DNA of 54,507 nucleotides from Bacillus sp. AFS073361 (lineage in GTDB: Bacteria; Bacillota; Bacilli; Bacillales; Cytobacillaceae). The position numbers and the translations under genes were made by a program. The stretch is taken from NCBI RefSeq assembly GCF_002567005.1, contig NZ_NUZU01000037.1, forward strand, positions 363,444 through 417,950. The letters run 5' to 3'. The first letter of the stretch is position 1. Every line of letters begins with the position of its first letter. Of the stretch, positions 1 to 8,825 are shown in pieces. Below the pieces are notes generated by a model. That model was given only the letters and a program-made list of their open reading frames with translations, was not told the origin of the DNA and searched no databases.

Positions 1-1
1 T

Positions 2-17
2 ATTAAAGTTCTTTAAT
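2..17. promoter_or_regulatory. Inverted repeat upstream of ROK regulator
   Basis: Perfect 7-bp arms ATTAAAG and CTTTAAT are separated by TT and end 14 nt before the ribosome site of the ROK gene. ROK repressors of the XylR/NagC type bind such AT-rich palindromes and often autoregulate. The operator role is inferred. The window edge prevents seeing the promoter. Confidence 0.4.
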
Positions 18-45
18 AAGATTATTTTAAGAGGTGGTGACTCTT

Positions 46-1062
46 GTGAATACGACTCCAAAATCGATGGGGAAAGAAATCCTCCGCGGTATTCGGAAAT
101 CTCTTCTAGAACTTGGAAATGCAACAAAAGTTGAACTTAGCGAAAAATTAGGGATTAGTTTCCCTACGATCAGCAAATTCTTAACCCAAATGGAAAAGGA
201 TGGGGAACTTATTTCAGTTGGTCTTGATCATTCGAGTGGGGGAAGAAGGGCAAAAAGATATACATATAATCCGGAATATATGTTAGGGTTGGCTATCTAT
301 TTAGAAAGAACAGAGACAAATTATATTGTCTTTAACTGTTTAGGTGAAGTGAAGGATGTTGGAAAAACCTCAAGTCTCTTAGCTGCTGGAGATTTAAGTT
401 TATTAACTGTATGTGTTGACGAGATACTAAGGAGCTATCCGAAGATAAGTTCTATAGCCATCGGTGTACCAGGTTCCGTTGATAAGGGACGGATTTTTTA
501 TATACCAGGGTATGAACATCTTCAGAACATTGACTTAAAGGGATACCTAGAAAATCGTTTCTTCATACCTGTTGTCATTGAGAACGATATGAATGCAGCC
601 GTGCTTGGATATCACAAAAGTAAGGGGATTAAGAAAGATAAATCTCTTGTTTATATCTATTCAGGTCATAATGGTCCAGGTGCTGGAATTATGGTAAATG
701 GAGTCGTGGTACGAGGAAGTACTAATTTTTCAGGAGAGGTTTCATTCGTTCCACAGTACGATGACAAAAATTTTGGCCAGGCTTTGCAAAATGAAACCAG
801 GACGAAGAAAGCGTTTATAGGTGAAGACTATGAGATTGACGCCATTAGTAGGTTAGTAGCTTCATTTGTAGCTATCATTAATCCTTATACATTTATTTTC
901 TGTGATGATGAAGTCAACGCAAATACCTTAGAGCAAATTGTTGATCAAAGTTCAAAGTATATCCCATCTGAACATCTTCCAGAACTTATCTTGAGTGATT
1001 GGCAACAAGACTATTTATTGGGATTACAAAGTCTGGGGCTTGATCTCATGATTACCGGATAA
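46..1062 (+). CDS. ROK family transcriptional regulator
   Basis: Probable sugar-responsive DNA-binding regulator (NagC/Mlc/XylR family), 338 aa. Residues about 12-60 form a winged helix-turn-helix with the recognition segment SFPTISKFLTQMEKDGEL. The remainder is a ROK sugar-kinase-like fold with the ENDMN motif at residues 179-183. The usual GEIGH plus cysteine zinc cluster is not visible (GEVSF instead), so it is probably not an active kinase. The GTG start at 46 is chosen because GAGGTGG at 31-37 is well placed. An in-frame GTG at 34 lies inside that ribosome site. The gene precedes an MFS permease by 51 bp, which suggests it controls that transporter. Its ligand is unknown. Confidence 0.85.
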   Translation: MNTTPKSMGKEILRGIRKSLLELGNATKVELSEKLGISFPTISKFLTQMEKDGELISVGLDHSSGGRRAKRYTYNPEYMLGLAIYLERTETNYIVFNCLGEVKDVGKTSSLLAAGDLSLLTVCVDEILRSYPKISSIAIGVPGSVDKGRIFYIPGYEHLQNIDLKGYLENRFFIPVVIENDMNAAVLGYHKSKGIKKDKSLVYIYSGHNGPGAGIMVNGVVVRGSTNFSGEVSFVPQYDDKNFGQALQNETRTKKAFIGEDYEIDAISRLVASFVAIINPYTFIFCDDEVNANTLEQIVDQSSKYIPSEHLPELILSDWQQDYLLGLQSLGLDLMITG

Positions 1063-1113
1063 GCAGTTAAGAAAAATCAATACCATATGAAAAAATGTAA
1101 AGGGGGGACTAAT

Positions 1114-2328
1114 ATGGCAACATTCTTTTTATTAATTATTTACTTGGCATTTATCAGCTTAGGGCTACCTGATTCATTGTTGGGCGTGTCATGGCCATTG
1201 ATGCAATCGGAGTTTGGAGCACCACTTGAGACAGCTGGATTGCTTTTTATGACGATTGCAGGAGGAACGATTATTTCAAGTTTTGCTAGCGGAGCTGTAT
1301 TGAAACGCTTCGGGACTGGGATTGTCACATTTTTTAGTTGTTTAATGACAGCTGGAGCACTGCTTGGCTTTCATTTTGCGCCTTCGCTTTTTTGGTTATT
1401 TATTTGTGCTATTCCACTAGGCTTAGGTGCAGGTGCAGTGGATTCAGGATTAAACAATTATGTTGCTTCACATTACAAAGCACACCACATGAGTTGGCTG
1501 CATTGTTTTTGGGGAGTGGGAGCTACACTTGGCCCCGTCATTATGGCTCAGTTTATTTCAGGGCAGCATTCTTGGAGAAGCGGTTATCTTGCCATCGCCG
1601 GTCTACAATTTGTATTAGTTGTCATTCTTTTCTTCACGTTGCCTTTATGGAACAAGGTTGGAGGAAACAGCACGGTGAGCCCATCAAATGAGCAAGAGAA
1701 TACGGACCAAATTTATAGTGGAGCAGATATTAAAAATCAAAAACCATTGCAAATTAGGGGAGTTAAGCTAGCTTTAATCTCTTTCTTGTTTTATTGTGGC
1801 GCAGAGGCAACGATGGGATTATGGGGAAGCAGCTTTTTGATCAATGTGAAAGAATTATCGGTAGATACAGCAGCCAAATGGGTGTCCATCTATTACGGTG
1901 GAATAACCTTTGGTAGATTTATAACAGGCTTTATTACCCTAAAAATAAGGAGTCGGACGCTCATTCGGACAGGGCAAATAATCGCATTGGCTGGTGCCGC
2001 CTTCTTATTCCTGCCATTGCCGTCCACGTTCTCTCTTGTTGGTTTTATGATGGTTGGAGTAGGATTGGCACCGATCTTTCCATGTATGTTGCATGAAACG
2101 CCCACACGATTTGGGCAGGAACAATCCCAGACCATCATGGGGTATCAAATGGCTGTTGCTTATACAGGTAGTACGTTCCTGCCGCCTTTGCTTGGTCTCC
2201 TTGCTGCACATATAACAATAGGAATCTTCCCATTTGTCATTGCAGGTTTCATTGCAATCATGCTCTTAGGATCAGAGAAATTAAATGCCATCATGAAAAG
2301 GAAAGAATTAATGAGTGTAAAAAAATAA
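1114..2328 (+). CDS. MFS transporter (sugar permease-like)
   Basis: Major facilitator superfamily permease of 404 aa with about 12 hydrophobic segments in two halves joined by a polar loop near residues 190-215. It resembles the FucP/FHS-like sugar and small-solute permeases more than drug-efflux pumps, but substrate specificity cannot be read from sequence. ATG 1114 is preceded by AAAGGGGGG at 1099-1107. An upstream in-frame ATG at 1087 has no ribosome site and is rejected. It follows the ROK regulator on the same strand with no terminator between them, so the pair is probably one regulator-transporter operon for uptake of a carbohydrate. Confidence 0.85.
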   Translation: MATFFLLIIYLAFISLGLPDSLLGVSWPLMQSEFGAPLETAGLLFMTIAGGTIISSFASGAVLKRFGTGIVTFFSCLMTAGALLGFHFAPSLFWLFICAIPLGLGAGAVDSGLNNYVASHYKAHHMSWLHCFWGVGATLGPVIMAQFISGQHSWRSGYLAIAGLQFVLVVILFFTLPLWNKVGGNSTVSPSNEQENTDQIYSGADIKNQKPLQIRGVKLALISFLFYCGAEATMGLWGSSFLINVKELSVDTAAKWVSIYYGGITFGRFITGFITLKIRSRTLIRTGQIIALAGAAFLFLPLPSTFSLVGFMMVGVGLAPIFPCMLHETPTRFGQEQSQTIMGYQMAVAYTGSTFLPPLLGLLAAHITIGIFPFVIAGFIAIMLLGSEKLNAIMKRKELMSVKK

Positions 2329-2344
2329 CAACTCCACAGTCATG

Positions 2345-2390
2345 TAATCTTAAGATTAAATTGATAAAATTGTATGAATTGGAAAATAAT
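2345..2390 (+). promoter_or_regulatory. Candidate promoter with 14-bp palindrome before cupredoxin gene
   Basis: TAATCTTAAGATTA at 2345-2358 is a perfect 14-bp palindrome. It is followed by TTGATA (2361-2366), 18 nt, then AATAAT (2385-2390), an acceptable sigma-A-like pair. It lies between the MFS stop codon and the cupredoxin ribosome site. Assignment rests on spacing and consensus only. Confidence 0.35.
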
Positions 2391-2416
2391 AGTGCTTAAG
2401 AAAGGAGGGCTTGGTT

Positions 2417-2806
2417 ATGTATTTGAAAAAGTGGTTAACTGGATGGGTGGTTGTACTTGCGATGATTGTGGTGATGGCAGCTCCAGGTTCACTCTCGGTA
2501 TTCGCTAAATCCAGCGTCGGAGCACAGCCTGAACAGACAGTGAATGCGATAGAGGTTCAACTGCACGATGATTACTTTAATCCGAAAGCCATCACTTTGC
2601 AAAGTGGACAAACGACAACGTTAATATTGAAAAACCAAGGGAAGAAAAAGCACACCTTCACCGTTGAAAAGCTCGGAATTAACACCGAAGTCCAGCCGGG
2701 AACTGAAGCAACCATTACAGTGACACCGAAAAATCCAGGTACATATGACCTGATTTGCCGGTACCATTTCCAGTCAGGAATGGTTGGAACAGTAATCGTG
2801 AAATAA
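2417..2806 (+). CDS. Secreted or membrane-anchored cupredoxin
   Basis: Small blue-copper (type 1) protein of 129 aa. The N-terminus is a signal peptide or anchor (KK, then a hydrophobic run, then SVFAKS). The mature part is a single cupredoxin beta-barrel. The four expected copper ligands are present: His79 (KKHTF), Cys114, His117 and Met122 in the C-terminal CRYHFQSGM segment. It probably shuttles electrons or binds copper outside the membrane. ATG 2417 follows AAAGGAGGG at 2401-2409; an in-frame TTG at 2411 lies too close to this site. It stands alone between a probable promoter and a strong terminator, so its partner oxidase or donor is not evident nearby. Confidence 0.85.
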   Translation: MYLKKWLTGWVVVLAMIVVMAAPGSLSVFAKSSVGAQPEQTVNAIEVQLHDDYFNPKAITLQSGQTTTLILKNQGKKKHTFTVEKLGINTEVQPGTEATITVTPKNPGTYDLICRYHFQSGMVGTVIVK

Positions 2807-2840
2807 CAAGCAAGGCTTAAATGATTATTCTAGTAAAAAT

Positions 2841-2883
2841 AAAGCCCCTCTCAGCCAATCTAGCTGATTTTGAGGGGCTTTTG
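2841..2883. terminator. Bidirectional rho-independent terminator
   Basis: Stem AAGCCCCTC/GAGGGGCTT with an inner TCAGC/GCTGA pair is flanked by T-rich sequence on both strands. It ends the cupredoxin gene on the plus strand and contains the last codons of the convergent EamA gene. Confidence 0.85.
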
Positions 2884-3804
2884 CTGTTTAGAAAGTTGGT
2901 TACGCGTTGATGAAGACTCTTTTTTCATCGCCAACAAGAATATCAATCCAATGATACAAGCTGTCCCAACCCATTGGAAAGGACCAAAGGGTTCTTTTAA
3001 CCAAAAGACTGTTGTTATAATGGCAGCAAGCGGCTCAATACTGCCTAGAAGACTGGATTCTTTAGGTGCCAGACTTTGTAAACTTTCTATATAAAACCAG
3101 AAGGCAATCATCGTACCAAAGATGATCACGAAGACTAAATAGAAATAAGCTTCGAGCGGTAAGCTTGTAAAGTCCATTTGCCAAGGCGGATGGATAAAAC
3201 TTAAGGCAAAACCACCGATCATCATTGCCCATCCGACAATGACAAGGGAATCGTATTGCGCAAGGAGTGGAACGGCGTATAGCGTATAAAAAGCTAAAGC
3301 GATTCCAGATAAAACACCCCAAACGATGGCAGGTGTTGACACAGATAATTGAGAGATGGAGCCATTTGTTAATAAGAAAAAACAACCAACTAATGCGAGA
3401 ATAACAGTAATCAAATCTCTTAGTGTTATAACCGTTTGTTTACGGAAAATTAGGTAAACGATAATCATAACAGGTGCTAAATACTGTAGTAGTGTTGCAA
3501 CAGCCGCATTTCCATGTTTAATGGAAGCCATGTAGGTATATTGTACCGCAAGCATTCCGACTAACCCGAAGATTATTAATTGAATCGCAGTCTTTCGAGT
3601 TCTCCAAACACCAAATATCTGGGACCGGTCTTTTCCGAAAAATTGAACGGTTAAGAGTAATAAACCTGCTATAAGCAAGCGGGTGGTTACCAGCCAATCT
3701 ACATCGATTTGATATTGATGAAAAAGCTTTTTTGCTACGGTGCCACCAATTCCCCAAAATACTGCTCCTGTGATAACAAGAAGTATTCCCTTTTGTCTAT
3801 TCAT
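2860..3804 (-). CDS. EamA/DMT family transporter
   Basis: Drug/metabolite transporter superfamily protein, 314 aa, with ten predicted membrane segments in two EamA repeats (about residues 8-138 and 153-290) and a basic C-terminal tail. Family members export amino acids, purines or other metabolites across the cytoplasmic membrane; the substrate here is unknown. It is transcribed divergently from an AraC-type regulator across 119 bp, the classic arrangement for a regulator controlling its neighbour. The ATG has AAGGTGGAG upstream on the minus strand. The stop codon lies inside the terminator hairpin, a compact ending. Confidence 0.85.
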   Translation of the reverse strand: MNRQKGILLVITGAVFWGIGGTVAKKLFHQYQIDVDWLVTTRLLIAGLLLLTVQFFGKDRSQIFGVWRTRKTAIQLIIFGLVGMLAVQYTYMASIKHGNAAVATLLQYLAPVMIIVYLIFRKQTVITLRDLITVILALVGCFFLLTNGSISQLSVSTPAIVWGVLSGIALAFYTLYAVPLLAQYDSLVIVGWAMMIGGFALSFIHPPWQMDFTSLPLEAYFYLVFVIIFGTMIAFWFYIESLQSLAPKESSLLGSIEPLAAIITTVFWLKEPFGPFQWVGTACIIGLIFLLAMKKESSSTRNQLSKQQKPLKIS

Positions 3805-3923
3805 GAAAGATACTCCACCTTAAAATATAAAAATAGTGTTATAATATTTTCAATCATAAAGGGAAAATCTCTGAAATAATACCCAAATTGAATAATAAAA
3901 TATAAATAAATTGAGGTGGTCAA

Positions 3924-4823
3924 ATGCAAATGAAAGACTTTCTGGTCGACCAAAGCTTAAAAGAATTAACGGAACATCGAACAACTGTCTTACCTATTGC
4001 ATGTTACGAAACCACGATTAACCAAAATATTAATGGATATATACCACTTCACTGGCATGATGAAATTCAGTTTGTTCTCGTTGTAAAAGGGGAAGCCGTT
4101 TTTCAAATAAATGAAGAAAATCTGATTGTTCAAGAAGGAGAGGGGCTCTTTATAAATAGTGGCTGCCTGCATATGGCCAAAGATCTGAAGGATTCGGCCT
4201 GCGCCTATATTTGTTTAAATGTTTCTCCAAGGTTCGTTTTATCACAAGAGCTTTATTCAACCTTTGTATCCCCATATATACAGGCGACTAACATTCCATA
4301 TTTACCTTTGATTCCTAAGGAACTTTGGGCGAATAATATTTTGAGTTCTTTAATGAAAATCAACCAGTTGATAAAAGAATCTCCACCATATTATGAAATC
4401 GACATCAGCCACCATCTCTCGTTAATGTGGAAGAACCTCATTATGAATGGTATTCAATTAGAGTACGAACAGCCGGAAATGGTGAAGAATCATCGAATGA
4501 AGCAAATGTTACATTGGATTCACCTCCATTATGCTGAAAAAATCCTTTTAGAAGATATTGCACGAGCAGGTCAATTAAGCCGCTCTGAATGTTGTCGATA
4601 CTTCAAACGAATTTTAAAGACATCCCCTTTGAACTATGTAACCGATTTTCGAATTCAAAAAAGTTTAGTTTTACTACAACAACCAGAAGCCAATGTCACA
4701 GATGTTGCCTATCAAGTAGGATTTAACAGCACAAGCTATTTCATTGATAAATTCCGAAAGTCGGTGAACATGACCCCATTGGCCTATAAAAAACATAAAA
4801 ATACCAGTTTTCTTGTGAACTAA
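3924..4823 (+). CDS. AraC family transcriptional regulator
   Basis: DNA-binding regulator of 299 aa. The N-terminal cupin sensor (residues about 30-110) contains the HWHDEIQF motif. The C-terminal AraC domain (about 195-295) has two helix-turn-helix units, with the signature DVAYQVGFNSTSYFIDKFRK in the second. It probably responds to a small metabolite and activates the divergent EamA exporter gene and possibly itself. Ribosome site GAGGTGG at 3913-3919. A TATAAT sequence lies at 3840-3845 in the shared 119-bp intergenic region. A hairpin terminator follows the gene. The ligand is not predictable. Confidence 0.88.
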   Translation: MQMKDFLVDQSLKELTEHRTTVLPIACYETTINQNINGYIPLHWHDEIQFVLVVKGEAVFQINEENLIVQEGEGLFINSGCLHMAKDLKDSACAYICLNVSPRFVLSQELYSTFVSPYIQATNIPYLPLIPKELWANNILSSLMKINQLIKESPPYYEIDISHHLSLMWKNLIMNGIQLEYEQPEMVKNHRMKQMLHWIHLHYAEKILLEDIARAGQLSRSECCRYFKRILKTSPLNYVTDFRIQKSLVLLQQPEANVTDVAYQVGFNSTSYFIDKFRKSVNMTPLAYKKHKNTSFLVN

Positions 4824-4858
4824 TACATTTAAAGTAACGGTGTAAAAGTTGAAGAACC

Positions 4859-4890
4859 AGCTGCCAAAATTCTTGGTGGCTTTCTTTTTG
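4859..4890 (+). terminator. Rho-independent terminator after AraC gene
   Basis: AGCTGCCAA pairs with TTGGTGGCT (two G-U pairs) and is followed by TTCTTTTT. The core AGCTGCC recurs in the terminator at 12583, and the bases upstream are also alike, so this may be a dispersed element. Confidence 0.7.
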
Positions 4891-4976
4891 TGTGGTAAAG
4901 AAGTTTGCAATTAAATGTTATACGGAATAGCTTGTCTACATAACTATGTATAAAAGGCATAGGGTGTGAAAAATTC

Positions 4977-5777
4977 ATGCGAATATTAAAGAATGTATCT
5001 TTATTTTTTCTAGCCTCTATATTACTAATGCTAACAATTATGTTTTTGAACGATAGGTTTAATTTAGGTATTTCTGATAACGATATAGACATTTTTCTTG
5101 GACCTTCAATTATGTTAATTTACTTCTGGATTGTTTCTCCGGACCTAAGGAAGCACTTCTATATACAATTTATTAGAGTCAAGGCTTTTGATAGAGTGGT
5201 ATTGTTACCCGTTCTATTAGCAATATTGGTGCTTTTTTTGTTGTATTCCTATTTCTATTTTCCAGCATTATTTGCTAAAGAGCCATTATCGGTTGGTAAT
5301 GCTCAATATTTAGGGCATCAAGAACTTACTACTGCTGGCGAGATTTTATTGTTAGGGATCATAGGACCTTTTAGTGAAGAATTTCTATTCCGCTTCTTTC
5401 TTATTGTTTATTTGCCGTACCTAGCCCTCCATCACACGTTTATAAAAAAGCCTCTCGAAACAAAGAAAAACGTGAATAAAAGTATTTCTAAACCTTTTAT
5501 ATTCTTAGTAAATGTAGCGAATAAGGTTTACTACCGAGTATTTGAAAAGAAAGATAAAAAACTAATAAGTAGCTGGGTGATACTAGTTTCATGTTTCTTT
5601 GCTTTCGTTCATGGACCTGACCTTTATTCATTTCCGCTCTATTTTTTACCTGGTATACTATTTAGCTTTGTCTATTTAAAGTACGGGTTTTTAGCAAGTT
5701 GGATTTGTCATGGAACTGCTAATACATTATCAGGGATAGTTAATGCTATATTTATCTCATTTCTTAATGGGAGATGA
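4977..5777 (+). CDS. CPBP family intramembrane metalloprotease
   Basis: Membrane protein of 266 aa with about eight hydrophobic segments and the CPBP (CAAX protease/bacteriocin-processing, Abi) signature. Visible motifs are EEFLFR with Glu134, Glu135 and Arg139, then FAFVH with His212, and CHGTAN with His245. These residues are the proposed metal-binding and catalytic set of glutamate intramembrane proteases. In Firmicutes such proteins act in bacteriocin self-immunity, peptide processing or membrane quality control. No bacteriocin precursor is visible beside it, so the role is open. A long polar insert (residues about 160-195) separates motifs 1 and 2. The ribosome site before ATG 4977 is weak (AGGGTGTG). 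Confidence 0.82.
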   Translation: MRILKNVSLFFLASILLMLTIMFLNDRFNLGISDNDIDIFLGPSIMLIYFWIVSPDLRKHFYIQFIRVKAFDRVVLLPVLLAILVLFLLYSYFYFPALFAKEPLSVGNAQYLGHQELTTAGEILLLGIIGPFSEEFLFRFFLIVYLPYLALHHTFIKKPLETKKNVNKSISKPFIFLVNVANKVYYRVFEKKDKKLISSWVILVSCFFAFVHGPDLYSFPLYFLPGILFSFVYLKYGFLASWICHGTANTLSGIVNAIFISFLNGR

Positions 5778-5848
5778 AAAGAGGTTAGTTGAAGTAGAAA
5801 TGCAATTCAATTTTTCTTTATTTACATAAAAAAGTGGATGCCTTGTTG

Positions 5849-6313
5849 TTATAAGTTTTGTTCGCTCCGTATTTTCTTGAGTAATACCTGGCAGCCAGCT
5901 GAAACAAGACGATAGGTTTCATCAAAATCACCTGTATAAAATGGATCGGGGACATCTTTCCTGTATTTGGTCAGGTCCAGTAGCCTAATGATCTTTGGAT
6001 GTTTAGGCTTCCCAGTTATCCTGTAAATATTTTTTATGTTGCTTTCATCCATACCGATAATATAGTCAAATTTCCAAAAGTCTTCTTTCTTTAGTCGTCG
6101 TCCAACAAGCCCATTAGAAGAGATATTGTATTTCTTCAGAATATCAAGAGTTCCTTCGTGCGGTGGGAAGCCGATTTGCCATGAACTGGTTGCAGCGGAA
6201 TCAACTGCGATTTTGTTTGTCAAATTTGCTTTTTTGACTAAGTTGCGAAACAAAGCTTCAGCCATCGGTGAACGGCAAATATTCCCCAAGCATACAAATA
6301 AAACGTTGATCAT
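5849..6313 (-). CDS. yfkJ: Low-molecular-weight protein-tyrosine phosphatase
   Basis: Cytoplasmic LMW-PTP of 154 aa, closest by eye to B. subtilis YfkJ. The P-loop CLGNICRSP has nucleophile Cys8 and Arg14, and the general-acid Asp is in the DVPDPFY motif near residue 125. It removes phosphate from tyrosine (or arginine) residues of proteins by a cysteinyl-phosphate intermediate. The start is the ATG read from 6313, preceded on the minus strand by AAAGGGG; the longer reading to 6346 lacks a ribosome site. The usual SAGTSS segment reads SAATSS, one conserved Gly replaced by Ala. It appears monocistronic. Confidence 0.88.
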   Translation of the reverse strand: MINVLFVCLGNICRSPMAEALFRNLVKKANLTNKIAVDSAATSSWQIGFPPHEGTLDILKKYNISSNGLVGRRLKKEDFWKFDYIIGMDESNIKNIYRITGKPKHPKIIRLLDLTKYRKDVPDPFYTGDFDETYRLVSAGCQVLLKKIRSEQNL

Positions 6314-6467
6314 GAAACTTAACCCCTTTAATTGCCTTCTTTTCATTCGTAATCACAAAGTATGTACCAAACAGAAAAATGGAACGGCGCTAGTGCTATT
6401 TTTAGAGGTTGATTTTACGTTTGTTCAGGATACCTAGCTAATAATTCAAAAAGGGCAATAATGAAAT

Positions 6468-6493
6468 GAGGCGAAGCGATCCGCCTCTTTTGT
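6468..6493. terminator. Rho-independent terminator
   Basis: GAGGCG/CGCCTC stem with an 8-nt loop, followed on the plus strand by TTTTGTTT. It lies between the start of the phosphatase gene and the end of the MmyB-type gene; no plus-strand gene obviously needs it. Confidence 0.5.
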
Positions 6494-6547
6494 TTAGTTT
6501 ACAATCAAATGGCCTCAATCTATTATTTATGTATTGCATTTTGGCAA

Positions 6548-7396
6548 TTAACTTTTTTCACTTTTATTCATTCTTCTCTTCAGTTTTTCTTCAGTAGAGG
6601 AACCCTCAACTGGAGAATAAATGCTGCACCAAAAATCTGTATCCCCATGAACTTGTAAAGAAGTTAAATTAAAAATCATTTTACCTGCCTTGGAATGTCT
6701 GAATTCAATCAACACTTCGGGTGCCATATTTACTTGATTTTCTTGCCATAAAGATTGAAAATCTGGATTAAGATTCGACATTTCTTCAAGAAATTGAGTG
6801 TACCATTCATCCCCCATATTTTGCCCATAATAAACTCTAAAGATGGAAAGAAATCCTTTCACAAAATGCTCCCAATTGACAGCTAAAGCCCTCAACTCTT
6901 TCCTCGTAAACACTAAGCGGATTAAGTTTCTCTGTTCGATAGGAATTTGTTCGAAATCCAGAAAAACATAGGCTGCAGCAGGATTCCAACCAACGATTTG
7001 GAAATGTCGGTCTGTGATCAGAGTAGGGCAGTATTTTAATTCTGTTAAAATTTTTTCTAAAGAAGGGGAAAGTTTTGTTTGTAAAACTTCATGTTTATAC
7101 ACATTTGTGTTAACTTCTAATGCTAAATCGTATAGATACTTTCGTTCATCATTATTTAACTGTAGAGCAGATGCTATAGAATCCAGTACAGAAGACGAGA
7201 CTTTAATATCTCGCCCTTGTTCTAGCCATGTATACCAGGTAGTGCTTACTCCCGCTAACTGGGCAACTTCTTCCCTCCTTAGACCTGGAGTTCTCCGCCT
7301 AATTCCCGTTGGTAATCCTACTGATTGAGGTTGTATAGTTGCACGTTTTGACTTTAAAAATTTTGATAGAGCTTCTAATCTTGTTTTACTATTCAC
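6548..7396 (-). CDS. XRE/MmyB-type transcriptional regulator
   Basis: Regulator of 282 aa. Residues about 30-90 form an XRE helix-turn-helix (GLRREEVAQLAGVSTTWYTW). The rest matches the MmyB-like ligand-binding domain (PAS-like), which in characterised relatives can bind fatty acids or other small hydrophobic molecules. It is divergent from fabF across 122 bp that carry a perfect 10-bp inverted repeat. The simplest reading is that it senses a lipid-related signal and controls itself and that ketoacyl synthase. The ligand and the direction of control are inferred. Confidence 0.87.
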   Translation of the reverse strand: MNSKTRLEALSKFLKSKRATIQPQSVGLPTGIRRRTPGLRREEVAQLAGVSTTWYTWLEQGRDIKVSSSVLDSIASALQLNNDERKYLYDLALEVNTNVYKHEVLQTKLSPSLEKILTELKYCPTLITDRHFQIVGWNPAAAYVFLDFEQIPIEQRNLIRLVFTRKELRALAVNWEHFVKGFLSIFRVYYGQNMGDEWYTQFLEEMSNLNPDFQSLWQENQVNMAPEVLIEFRHSKAGKMIFNLTSLQVHGDTDFWCSIYSPVEGSSTEEKLKRRMNKSEKS

Positions 7397-7422
7397 GTTA
7401 AATTACTCCTGTCTTTAAACGA

Positions 7423-7449
7423 TATCATAGTACTAATTATACTATGATA
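7423..7449. promoter_or_regulatory. Perfect inverted repeat between MmyB regulator and fabF
   Basis: TATCATAGTA and TACTATGATA are exact 10-bp complements separated by 7 nt, 27 bp upstream of the regulator start and 70 bp upstream of fabF. The position, symmetry and divergent gene order indicate the operator of the MmyB-type protein. Binding is inferred. Confidence 0.6.
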
Positions 7450-7518
7450 AACAACAACTTGTAATAGGATAAACACGGTGCCAAAATATAGATAATCTAA
7501 TAACGAGGGGGAAGAAAT

Positions 7519-8751
7519 ATGGAACGAGTTGTGATTACAGGGATGGGAGTCGTGTCACCATTGGGAAACAACGTTGAAACATTTTGGAGGAATTTAACCG
7601 AAGGCAGGTCTGGAATTTCTTACATTAATACATTTGACGTAAGTAAACATAAAACCAAAATTGCTGGATTAGTAAGGGACTTGAATGCTGAAGATATACT
7701 TGGTCAGAAGGAAGCTAGGCGTATGGATAGATTTTGTCAATTCGCTCTCGTTGCAGCTGAACAAGCATGGAACGATTCCAATTTGAACATTAAGGAAATA
7801 GATTTAGAGCGTCTTAGTGTATATATTGGTTCGGGAATAGGTGGAATTGAGACTTTGATGCAAAATATTGATGTACTTCGAGAAAGAGGACCACAAAGGG
7901 TAAGTCCAACAATGGTGCCTTCGATGATAGCAAATGCAGCTTCAGCACAAATAAGTATCAAATGGGGGGCATTGGGACCTTCTATGGCACCTGTTTCCGC
8001 TTGTGCAATTGGAAATACAGCTATTGGAGAGGCTTTCAGAATTATTCGGTATGGTACGGCTGATGTAGCATTTGCTGGAGGGGCTGAGGCAGCCATAACA
8101 GAATTGTCTCTAGCCAGTTTTGGGAATGCAAAAGCGTTGTCTTCGAGGAATGATGAACCAAGTGCTGCTAGCCGTCCTTTTGATGCGAGTAGAGATGGTT
8201 TTGTAATGTCTGAAGGTGCAGGAATTTTAATACTTGAATCCTTAACACATGCTTTACGCAGAAATGCACGAATTTATGCTGAAGTAATTGGATATGGTGC
8301 TAGTTCTGATGCATATCACATGGTTTCTCCACATCCAGAAGGTAAAGGAGCCTATCTTGCAATGAAAATGGCTTTAAAAGATGCGTCCATTTCTACAGAT
8401 GATGTAGATGTAATTAGTGCTCATGCAACAAGTACAGAGATAGGTGACATATCTGAAACAAATGCTATAAAAAAATTGTTTGGCGAACAAGCATACAGGA
8501 TACCAGTTACGGCTAATAAGTCGATGACAGGACATTTATTAGGAGCAGCTGGTGGGGTTGAAGCTATTGCATTAGCAAAAAGTCTCCAAGAGGGCATCAT
8601 TCCGCCTACTATCAACTTAGAACACCCCGATCCATTATGTGATTTAGATTATGTACCAAACGTAGCCCGACAAACAAATCTCAAAATAGGGATCTCCAAT
8701 TCATTTGGGTTTGGTGGGCATAATGCAGTAATTGCCTTGAAAAAGTATTAA
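7519..8751 (+). CDS. fabF: Beta-ketoacyl-ACP synthase II (orphan FabF paralogue)
   Basis: Condensing enzyme of 410 aa, full length for FabF, which elongates acyl-ACP with malonyl-ACP in fatty-acid synthesis. The catalytic triad is intact: Cys162 (VSACAIG), His302 (SAHATST) and His339 (KSMTGHLLGAAGG). Two positions differ from the usual FabF text: HATST for HGTST, and CAIGN for CATGT. It has no fab neighbours (no fabH, fabD or acpP) and sits opposite an MmyB-type regulator, so it is probably an inducible second copy that alters chain length or serves a specialised acyl product. Ribosome site GAGGGGGA precedes the ATG. A strong terminator follows. Confidence 0.88.
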   Translation: MERVVITGMGVVSPLGNNVETFWRNLTEGRSGISYINTFDVSKHKTKIAGLVRDLNAEDILGQKEARRMDRFCQFALVAAEQAWNDSNLNIKEIDLERLSVYIGSGIGGIETLMQNIDVLRERGPQRVSPTMVPSMIANAASAQISIKWGALGPSMAPVSACAIGNTAIGEAFRIIRYGTADVAFAGGAEAAITELSLASFGNAKALSSRNDEPSAASRPFDASRDGFVMSEGAGILILESLTHALRRNARIYAEVIGYGASSDAYHMVSPHPEGKGAYLAMKMALKDASISTDDVDVISAHATSTEIGDISETNAIKKLFGEQAYRIPVTANKSMTGHLLGAAGGVEAIALAKSLQEGIIPPTINLEHPDPLCDLDYVPNVARQTNLKIGISNSFGFGGHNAVIALKKY

Positions 8752-8825
8752 ATTGTGAAAATAGTTTTATTAGAGAGAGTGAAGAAATGTACTTTCTATC
8801 GGGTTACTTATCTTCAATAAAAATA

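Noticed and set aside
6126..6437. Plus-strand frame of 103 codons followed by a hairpin at 6468
   Set aside because: Mostly antisense to the phosphatase gene, with no ribosome site; the hairpin alone does not make it a gene.
7737..8096. Minus-strand frame of 119 codons inside fabF
   Set aside because: Antisense shadow, Ala/Pro-rich, no ribosome site.
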